The position numbers and the translations under genes were made by a program. From NCBI GenBank assembly GCA_018400545.1, contig JAGYLT010000038.1:1-12196 (forward strand): 12,196 bases of DNA. The letters run 5' to 3'. Source of the stretch: Bacteroidales bacterium. Lineage in GTDB: Bacteria > Bacteroidota > Bacteroidia > Bacteroidales > 4484-276. Shown here piece by piece: positions 7,423-12,196 of the stretch; position 1 is the stretch's first letter; each line of letters begins with the position of its first letter. The notes beneath the pieces are model-generated. The model was given only the letters and a program-made list of their open reading frames with translations. It made no database searches and was not told the origin of the DNA.

Positions 7423-8452
7423 AAAAAAAATAGGAATCATAGGAGCTACCGGGTTTACAGGCTCAGAACTGGTGCGGATATTAACCCATCACCCACAGGT
7501 AGAAATTTCTGTAATCACCTCCGAAAGCAGAGCGGGCGAACGATTTTCGGATGTGCACCCGCATTTGGAAGGGCTTTCTGATCAGAAACTTTTATCTGTC
7601 GAACAAATCGATGATATGGAACTTGACCTGGTTTTTCTGGCGCTGCCGCATGGCGTCTCCATGGAATACGTGAAAAAATTCCGGGAAAAACCCTGGAAGG
7701 TCGTGGACCTTTCGGGGGATTTCAGGCTGGGATCGAAAGCCGTTTACGAAGATTGGTACAAAAAATCACATACTTATCCCGAAGCCATCGACGAGGCCGT
7801 TTTTGGCAGTCCGGAACTGTATGCCGATGAAATCCGTAAAGCCAGGCTGGTTGCCAATCCGGGGTGCTATCCCACCAGTGCAATTCTGGCTCTTGCGCCA
7901 CTTATCCGGCAGGAATTGGTGGAAACCAGCCCGCTGGTGATCGATTCAAAATCAGGGGTTACAGGAGCCGGAATAAAAGCCAAACCGGTGAATATGTATT
8001 CCAATGTAAATGATAATTTCAAAGCCTACGGCCTGAAGCAACATCGCCACACCATCGAAATTCAGGAAACGCTTGACCGTGTTGGCGACAAGAATACTAC
8101 CGTCCAGTTTACGCCACATCTGCTGCCGGTTGACCGCGGTATTCTTACAACCGTTTATGCCCGGCCGGTCAAACCCATGGATGAGACAAAGCTTAATGAA
8201 ATATTTAAAGCGTTTTATGATGATGCACCATTTGTGCGGCTAAGAAGCCAGGCGCCCACCATTAAAGATGTTCGCGGTACAAATTATTGCGACATTTTTC
8301 CGGTTTACGATGAGCGCACCAATATGATCATTGTGATTAGTGTGATTGACAATTTGGTGAAAGGTGCTGCGGGGCAGGCTGTTCAAAATATGAACCTGAT
8401 GTTTGGCATTGAAGAAAGTACAGGATTGGAACATTATCCACTCAATCCTTAA
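7412..8452 (+). CDS. argC: N-acetyl-gamma-glutamyl-phosphate reductase
   Basis: This 346-residue NADPH-dependent reductase makes N-acetylglutamate 5-semialdehyde from the phosphate formed by ArgB. The N-terminal Rossmann motif is GIIGATGFTGSEL (8-20), the catalytic Cys152 lies in VANPGCYPT, SGVTGAG follows, and the catalytic histidine region is QHRHTIEIQ (H211/H213). The C-terminus ends in KGAAGQAVQNMN, typical of the family. I chose ATG 7412 over a TTG two codons upstream (7406), because ATG is the stronger start and still leaves six residues before the first beta strand. The gene overlaps argD by 11 bases, so the two are probably translationally coupled. A 41-base gap separates it from argJ. 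Confidence 0.95.
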   Translation: MKHRKKIGIIGATGFTGSELVRILTHHPQVEISVITSESRAGERFSDVHPHLEGLSDQKLLSVEQIDDMELDLVFLALPHGVSMEYVKKFREKPWKVVDLSGDFRLGSKAVYEDWYKKSHTYPEAIDEAVFGSPELYADEIRKARLVANPGCYPTSAILALAPLIRQELVETSPLVIDSKSGVTGAGIKAKPVNMYSNVNDNFKAYGLKQHRHTIEIQETLDRVGDKNTTVQFTPHLLPVDRGILTTVYARPVKPMDETKLNEIFKAFYDDAPFVRLRSQAPTIKDVRGTNYCDIFPVYDERTNMIIVISVIDNLVKGAAGQAVQNMNLMFGIEESTGLEHYPLNP

Positions 8453-8493
8453 TTGAAAAATCACAAATGAAAAACAAGAAAAATAATTAAACA

Positions 8494-9705
8494 ATGATTA
8501 AGAATATTACCAACGTTAGAGGAATTACATGCTGGGGGGCCCACATCGGCGTGAAATCGCTCCGCCGCGATCTGGCCATTATTTTTTCGGAGGTACCGGC
8601 CAGTGCTGCTGCAGTGTTCACACAGAATCAGGTGGTTGCCGCTCCGGTTATCCTTTCAAAAAAACACATAAAAGACGGCAGGGCACAAGCCATTGTAATT
8701 AACGCCGGAAATGCCAATGCAGCTACCGGAGAGCAGGGTATGCAGGGAGCTCATGCCATGGCTGAAACTATGGCCGAAGAATTGGGGATCGACAAAGAGC
8801 TGGTCATCGTTTCATCCACGGGAGTAATCGGAGAACCCTTCCCGACCGATGAAATTGTGGAAGGAATTCGTGAAAATGTGAAGAAGCTGTCCGATCGCTC
8901 AAATGCCGGATCTTTTGCAGCCAACGCCATCCTTACCACCGACACCTTTGCCAAGGAAGGCTTTGTGGAATTTGAAATCGACGGATACGAGGTAAACCTT
9001 GCCGGGATTGCCAAAGGTTCGGGGATGATCCATCCCGACATGGCTACCATGCTTTCGTTTATCGTAACCGATGTGGCCATCGATCCGAAGCTGCTGCAAC
9101 AAACAGTGAAAGAAGCCGTGGACAAATCGTTTAACATGATTACCGTTGACGGGGATACCTCAACCAATGATATGGTGGTGGTGATGGCTAACGGCCTGGC
9201 TAAAAATGATCCCATAAAAAGCCGGCGCAGTAAAGATTACAAGGTGTTTCGGGAAAATCTTGAAGAGCTAATGATTCACCTTGCCCAACAGATTGTTTCG
9301 GATGGTGAAGGAGCCAGCAAATTTATCGAATATGAAGTTACCGGCGCACCTGACCGCGATTATGCCAGGGCAATTATTCGGTCGATGTCGGACTCGGTGC
9401 TGGTGAAAACTGCCATGTATGGCCGCGACCCGAACTGGGGGCGTATCATAGGTGCAGCAGGGAATGCCGGCGTTCCGTTCGATTACCTGAAAACCGACCT
9501 GTTCCTGGGTTCAGATAAAAAAATTGTGAAAGTGCTTGAAAAAGGCCAGCCCCTGAGTTATGATAATCACTATATGAAAAAGCTGCTCCGCGAATCGCAC
9601 CTGCGTATCAAACTAAACCTGAATAACGGGAAAACGAGTTTAAAAGGCTGGGGCACTGACCTGACCACAGAATATGTGCTGTTTAATTCGGTATATACCA
9701 CCTGA
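8494..9705 (+). CDS. argJ: Glutamate N-acetyltransferase / ornithine acetyltransferase
   Basis: This 403-residue Ntn-hydrolase-like enzyme transfers the acetyl group from N-acetylornithine to glutamate, releasing ornithine and regenerating N-acetylglutamate. The start of the protein has the family pattern RRDLAIIFSEVPASAAAVFT, and INAGNANAATG follows (near 70-80). The autoprocessing site is KGSGMIHPDMATML, with nucleophile Thr185 at 9046-9048. Cleavage would yield an alpha chain of 184 residues and a beta chain of 219. The beta chain has TVDGDTSTND, YGRDPNWGRI and the terminal DLTTEYVLFNSVYTT, so the gene is intact. With ArgJ the organism can use the cyclic acetyl pathway and would not need ArgE or an N-acetylornithine carbamoyltransferase. 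Whether it also acetylates glutamate from acetyl-CoA (bifunctional type) cannot be read from sequence. It is the last gene of the arg cluster. Confidence 0.96.
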   Translation: MIKNITNVRGITCWGAHIGVKSLRRDLAIIFSEVPASAAAVFTQNQVVAAPVILSKKHIKDGRAQAIVINAGNANAATGEQGMQGAHAMAETMAEELGIDKELVIVSSTGVIGEPFPTDEIVEGIRENVKKLSDRSNAGSFAANAILTTDTFAKEGFVEFEIDGYEVNLAGIAKGSGMIHPDMATMLSFIVTDVAIDPKLLQQTVKEAVDKSFNMITVDGDTSTNDMVVVMANGLAKNDPIKSRRSKDYKVFRENLEELMIHLAQQIVSDGEGASKFIEYEVTGAPDRDYARAIIRSMSDSVLVKTAMYGRDPNWGRIIGAAGNAGVPFDYLKTDLFLGSDKKIVKVLEKGQPLSYDNHYMKKLLRESHLRIKLNLNNGKTSLKGWGTDLTTEYVLFNSVYTT

Positions 9706-9731
9706 TCATTTAAACTGCCTTCGACATAACC

Positions 9732-9805
9732 CAACTTGGGCAAGCCAAAACCAAAAAGGGGGATACCTTTAAAAGCATGTATCATGTTTTGGCTTATCCA
9801 AGTTG
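9732..9805. repeat. Imperfect inverted repeat downstream of argJ
   Basis: Twenty-base arms at 9732-9751 and 9786-9805 match in reverse complement at 18 positions (CAACTTGG, two differences, AAGCCAAAAC). The 34-base interior itself contains a small AAAGG/CCTTT pairing. Outside the arms, TGCC and GACA are also shared after allowing gaps. No T-run follows, so it is not a classical terminator. It could be a degenerate hairpin terminator, a processing site or the ends of a tiny MITE-like element. Confidence 0.5.
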
Positions 9806-9900
9806 TCAGGCAAAATTTATGATGATGTTTTATGAAAATTTGAATTCCTGAATTTGTTGATTTTACTACTTGTATCATAATGATTTATAAATTTTGCAAA

Positions 9901-9957
9901 AGTAACTTCCAACTCAACTTCTGCCAAAAAATGACAGAATCTGAGTCGGAAGTTACT
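9901..9957. repeat. Long hairpin / inverted repeat
   Basis: Arms of 23 bases at 9901-9923 and 9935-9957 match in reverse complement at 20 positions, with a perfect outer block AGTAACTTCC/GGAAGTTACT. The 11-base loop is A-rich. It sits just upstream of an exact TAnnTTTG sequence, so it covers the -33 area of that candidate promoter. It could be an operator, an RNA hairpin or the 5' structured part of an insertion-sequence end. Function is not known. Confidence 0.6.
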
Positions 9958-9965
9958 ATAGCCCC

Positions 9966-9973
9966 TATGTTTG
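9966..9973 (+). promoter_or_regulatory. Candidate Bacteroidota -7 element
   Basis: TATGTTTG matches the TAnnTTTG consensus exactly. No TTG-type -33 element is visible at the usual spacing; that stretch is occupied by the right arm of the hairpin at 9901-9957. Transcription from here would begin at about 9980, immediately before the hairpin at 9982-10021. Confidence 0.3.
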
Positions 9974-9981
9974 TAATTGGA

Positions 9982-10021
9982 AAAGTTCCGAGGGCAGAGT
10001 TACCTTTGCTCCCGGAACTTT
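9982..10021 (+). repeat. Leader hairpin before the small ORF
   Basis: Arms at 9982-9996 and 10007-10021 pair over AAAGTTCCG/CGGAACTTT and continue as GGGCA against TGCTC with two mismatches, leaving a 10-base loop. It ends 15 bases before ATG 10037. The 3' arm finishes in TTT followed by A-rich sequence, so it is not a clear terminator. It may be a 5'-UTR structure, or part of the non-coding left end of an IS110-like element. Confidence 0.5.
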
Positions 10022-10036
10022 AAAAATTATAATAAC

Positions 10037-10228
10037 ATGGACAAAACTAAACAATTAGATTTTAGCGGACAAGACACCCGGTGGATTATCAGGTTGATTA
10101 CTTATTCATCGGGGTTAATTCTAAAAATCTTCAGCCTCGCCGCAAGGATTTTTGATACAACAATCAGGAAAAAGAAGTCGTTGGCTTTCGATTTTATACC
10201 AATCTCAATTCCGGGAAATGTGGCATAA
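10037..10228 (+). CDS. Doubtful 63-residue ORF, possible IS110-type transposase scar
   Basis: The ORF could start at ATG 10037; an in-frame ATG at 9977 would place the whole leader hairpin in the coding sequence and is less likely. The first residues, MDKTKQLDFSGQD, resemble the conserved opening of IS110-family transposases of Bacteroidota (L-x-F-x-GQ, then normally an IYVGID-type strand with the first catalytic Asp). Here that strand is absent. The sequence changes to TRWIIRLITY and a hydrophobic stretch (about 15-37), then a basic cluster RKKK (about 44-47). So this is either a chimeric remnant left by a deletion inside an insertion sequence, or a genuine small membrane protein. The family resemblance is from memory of short motifs and is not proof. 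It precedes the exopolysaccharide sugar transferase by 221 bases. Confidence 0.3.
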   Translation: MDKTKQLDFSGQDTRWIIRLITYSSGLILKIFSLAARIFDTTIRKKKSLAFDFIPISIPGNVA

Positions 10229-10449
10229 TCATTATCATTTTTTTCTGGTTACGTCTAAACGCATAAAAAAAAGGTTAAATATTTTCTCAAATTTTACAAA
10301 CCTTATTCTGCTATTTTAAATACGTTTGCTTGTTAGCTACTGAAATAAAGTCGATTTGCATTATTGATTAGATACCAGCCGGGGTAAGACTTTTAAGTAC
10401 AAATATTAAATTACAAACAGACATAATAATTAAAGGTTTATATACCAGA
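10229..10449. other. AT-rich spacer upstream of the sugar transferase gene
   Basis: No ORF of note on either strand. It is visibly richer in A and T than the flanking genes and contains homopolymer runs of A and T. It holds one exact TAnnTTTG sequence (10321-10328). No JUMPstart-like or ribosomal-leader-like motif was recognised. It probably holds the promoter and a long leader for the exopolysaccharide genes. Confidence 0.5.
10321..10328 (+). promoter_or_regulatory. Candidate -7 element for the exopolysaccharide genes
   Basis: TACGTTTG matches TAnnTTTG exactly, 121 bases before the sugar transferase ATG. No convincing -33 partner is seen upstream, so the site rests on the -7 match and on its position at the head of the gene group. 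Confidence 0.28.
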
Positions 10450-11832
10450 ATGAAAAACAGATACCAGGGAATTGTTTCGAATGCGCTGCTGGCAATTGAT
10501 TTGCTTGTATTAAACAACTGCTTTACAATTTCTCATTTAGTGTTTTACGGATTCCAACGCGAGGCACTCTCACCTGAGTTCATTGGACTTGCTTTATATG
10601 TCAACCTACTATGGATAATAATTGCAAAGGCATTAAAAATCTACCAGCACATCAGGCATAAAAAACTTCAGCAGATGCTGATCAGTAATTTTATTGCCAT
10701 CGTTTTGTTTTTCTTTTTCTACCTGCTTTATTTTCAGTTTGTCAGCTTTAACTATCTTGAAAGGGATGCCGTAAAGTATTACTTTTTGTTATTTGCAGCA
10801 ATAGTAATGATAGTGCACTCCGGTATGCGATTTTTTCTTCCGTTTTTCTTTCGCAGGTTGAATCACCGGAAAAATGCCATTATAGTCGGATATAATGATT
10901 TTGCCGGTGAACTCCAGTCTTTTCTGGAAAATGATATCTGGTCGGATTATAGCTTTCTGGGATACTTCACTGACAGAAAACCCTCGGGTGTGCCTGTTCT
11001 GGGAGATTACAATGAATTAAAGCCCTATCTTGAAACCCACAGGGTGGATGAAATGTTTTTACTGCTGAATGTTATCCCTGAAAAAACTAAAATTGATCTG
11101 ATCGAAACGATAAATAACCAATCAACCAACATACATCTTGTTCCCGACCTGTCCATGTTCATGATGATGAATGTTTCTGTGCTGAATTTCGGAAATGTGC
11201 CGGTGCTGGAACTTCAGCGAAGCCCGCTCAATAAAATTCCGAACAGATGGATCAAACGTTTTTTTGATATTTTCATGTCCGTTTTTGTTATCATTGGTAT
11301 TTTGTCGTGGCTAACGCCCTTGTTGTGGCTCATCAACCGGGTTTTTTACAGGCAGGGTGTGTTTTTTGTACAGGAACGCAACGGGTTGAACAATAAGGTT
11401 TTTAGGTGTTATAAATTTAAGTCGATGCATGATAACGCTCATGCTGACCTGCAGACAGCTACAAGGGAGGATCAGCGAACAACACCTCTGGGCAGGTTTC
11501 TAAGGGCTTCGAGTATAGATGAATTGCCCCAGTTTATCAATATCCTGGCGGGACAGATGTCGCTTGTGGGACCCAGGCCGCATATGTTGAAGCATACCAG
11601 TGAATACCGTAAAGTGTTGAATCAGTTCATGGTCAGGCATATTGTTAAACCCGGACTTACCGGCTTGGCACAGGTAAATGGCTTCCGTGGCGGTATCTTC
11701 AATCAAAATCAGCTTAAAAACCGTGTGAGTATGGACATCCGGTATATTGAAAACTGGACTTTGTGGATGGATATCAAAATTATATTCCTTACTTTGATTA
11801 ATTTATTGATAGGTGAAAAAAATGCATTTTAA
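10450..11832 (+). CDS. Polyprenyl-phosphate sugar-1-phosphate transferase (WcaJ/EPS-type)
   Basis: This 460-residue inner-membrane initiating transferase moves a sugar-1-phosphate (often glucose or galactose) from a UDP-sugar to undecaprenyl phosphate, the first step of exopolysaccharide repeat-unit assembly. The N-terminal half has four membrane segments (about 8-33, 43-62, 77-99, 109-134) followed by a Rossmann-like CoA-binding-type domain beginning NAIIVGYNDFAGEL (142-155). Then come the amphipathic KRFFDIFMS entry and a hydrophobic hairpin (269-300), and the catalytic C-terminal domain. The catalytic domain contains VQERNG, CYKFKSM (320-326), LRASSIDELPQ with Asp357-Glu358, MSLVGPRP (370-377), KPGLTGLAQVNG (400-411) and RG. 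Length is normal for the long (PNPT, WcaJ/CpsE-like) subfamily rather than the short WbaP-core type. It is followed closely by a lipoprotein gene, suggesting an operon extending right. Sugar specificity is not readable. Confidence 0.93.
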   Translation: MKNRYQGIVSNALLAIDLLVLNNCFTISHLVFYGFQREALSPEFIGLALYVNLLWIIIAKALKIYQHIRHKKLQQMLISNFIAIVLFFFFYLLYFQFVSFNYLERDAVKYYFLLFAAIVMIVHSGMRFFLPFFFRRLNHRKNAIIVGYNDFAGELQSFLENDIWSDYSFLGYFTDRKPSGVPVLGDYNELKPYLETHRVDEMFLLLNVIPEKTKIDLIETINNQSTNIHLVPDLSMFMMMNVSVLNFGNVPVLELQRSPLNKIPNRWIKRFFDIFMSVFVIIGILSWLTPLLWLINRVFYRQGVFFVQERNGLNNKVFRCYKFKSMHDNAHADLQTATREDQRTTPLGRFLRASSIDELPQFINILAGQMSLVGPRPHMLKHTSEYRKVLNQFMVRHIVKPGLTGLAQVNGFRGGIFNQNQLKNRVSMDIRYIENWTLWMDIKIIFLTLINLLIGEKNAF

Positions 11833-11860
11833 AACCATATCGAAATCATTTCGACCGAAT

Positions 11861-12196
11861 ATGCCTCTTTTCAAAAGCATGAGATTTTTTTTTATTGCCA
11901 TCATTTTGATTGGCTTTCTATCCTGCCATGACAATAAGCCGGCCGGAGTTCAGGATCTCGGGAAGCAATATCCTGACGGTCCAGGCAGCATCATTTTACA
12001 CGGAAACAAAATGCCTGACGATGTATTTTATGATAGGCTCATGCAAACATCCAGGCTGAACCTGGGTGGCTATGCTGTGATCGTTCCCATTAATATGGAG
12101 GCTTATCAAAACTTTACTCAGCGCGTATATTCAGGGCTTCAGGAGCGGGGCCTGATGGCTATTTATGTGCTTGACCCGGTGAGAAAAGCTATGAAA
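11861..12196 (+). CDS. Lipoprotein, possible cyanophycinase/S51-like (partial, runs off right edge)
   Basis: The frame is open from at least ATG 11822, which overlaps the sugar transferase by 11 bases, to the window end. Three starts are possible: 11822, 11861 and 11879. I prefer 11861 because it gives a compact lipoprotein signal peptide with basic Lys5 and Arg8, a hydrophobic core and the cleavage box GFLSC (Cys22). The 11879 start would leave a very short signal. After the Cys, the mature part has PGSIILHGNKMPDDVFYDRL followed by GGYAVIVPI. This pattern resembles the opening of cyanophycinase/S51-type class-I amidotransferase-fold proteins, in which a glycine-rich strand G-x-L-x-L-x-GG-x3-P is followed by an IVVIP strand. 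Here the usual GG is HGN, so the match is weak. The catalytic Ser region lies outside the window. Its closeness to the sugar transferase suggests a role linked to the exopolysaccharide, but none is proven. Confidence 0.55.
   Translation, partial: MPLFKSMRFFFIAIILIGFLSCHDNKPAGVQDLGKQYPDGPGSIILHGNKMPDDVFYDRLMQTSRLNLGGYAVIVPINMEAYQNFTQRVYSGLQERGLMAIYVLDPVRKAMK

Larger units (their letters stand above)
9706..10036. other. Gene-poor structured intergenic region
   Basis: About 330 bases between argJ and the next possible start codon hold no convincing gene on either strand. The minus-strand ORF at 9570-9878 is antisense to argJ for nearly half its length and resembles nothing. The region instead contains three separate inverted repeats (9732-9805, 9901-9957, 9982-10021) and an exact TAnnTTTG match, described individually. 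No T-rich intrinsic terminator directly follows argJ. Confidence 0.7.

Noticed and set aside
9977..10036. Upstream ATG (9977) as start of the small ORF
   Set aside because: It would put the whole hairpin at 9982-10021 into coding sequence and add a Cys-rich stretch without resemblance to anything, whereas the IS110-like motif begins at ATG 10037.
1..12196. CRISPR array, tRNA or rRNA genes
   Set aside because: No regularly spaced direct repeats, no cloverleaf-compatible segment and no rRNA-like conserved sequence were seen on either strand.

Overview
The window looks like chromosomal DNA of a member of the Bacteroidota, probably a Bacteroidales/Marinilabiliales-type organism. The evidence is two lipoproteins with Cys-terminated signal peptides, weak or absent Shine-Dalgarno sequences, short TAnnTTTG-like promoter cores, an S9 dipeptidyl-peptidase of the Bacteroidota type and a Wzx/Wzy-style glycan locus. 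The genus cannot be fixed from this sequence alone.

Left part (1-2971, minus strand): a translationally coupled surface-polysaccharide operon. It is transcribed leftward as two family-2 glycosyltransferases (2971-2003, 2006-1143) and then a multi-pass O-antigen ligase/polymerase-like membrane protein (1146 to beyond the left edge). The genes overlap by 4 bases at each junction, and one junction uses a TTG start. The 92-base gap at 2972-3063 separates this operon from a divergent plus-strand gene. It carries an 8-2-8 inverted repeat exactly midway between the two start codons.

Centre (3064-9705, plus strand): first a monocistronic S9 peptidase lipoprotein (WD40-like propeller plus alpha/beta hydrolase) closed by a hairpin terminator. 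Then comes an arginine biosynthesis cluster in the order argB-argD-argC-argJ. Together these encode N-acetylglutamate to N-acetylornithine and the acetyl-recycling step that yields ornithine. argB is broken by an apparent single-base frameshift near 5773-5783, while argD, argC and argJ are intact.

Right part (9706-12196, plus strand): about 330 bases without a convincing gene hold three inverted repeats in a row and one exact TAnnTTTG hexamer-pair. They are followed by a doubtful 63-codon ORF whose first dozen residues resemble the start of Bacteroidota IS110-family transposases, so it may be a transposon scar. After another AT-rich spacer comes a polyprenyl-phosphate sugar-1-phosphate transferase, which initiates exopolysaccharide repeat-unit synthesis. 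A lipoprotein cut by the window edge, possibly related to cyanophycinase/S51 peptidases, follows it. Polysaccharide genes therefore flank the arginine cluster on both sides.

No tRNA, rRNA, CRISPR array or complete insertion sequence was seen. I found no convincing new multi-gene system. The parts most worth a second look are the argB frameshift and the structured 9706-10228 region.
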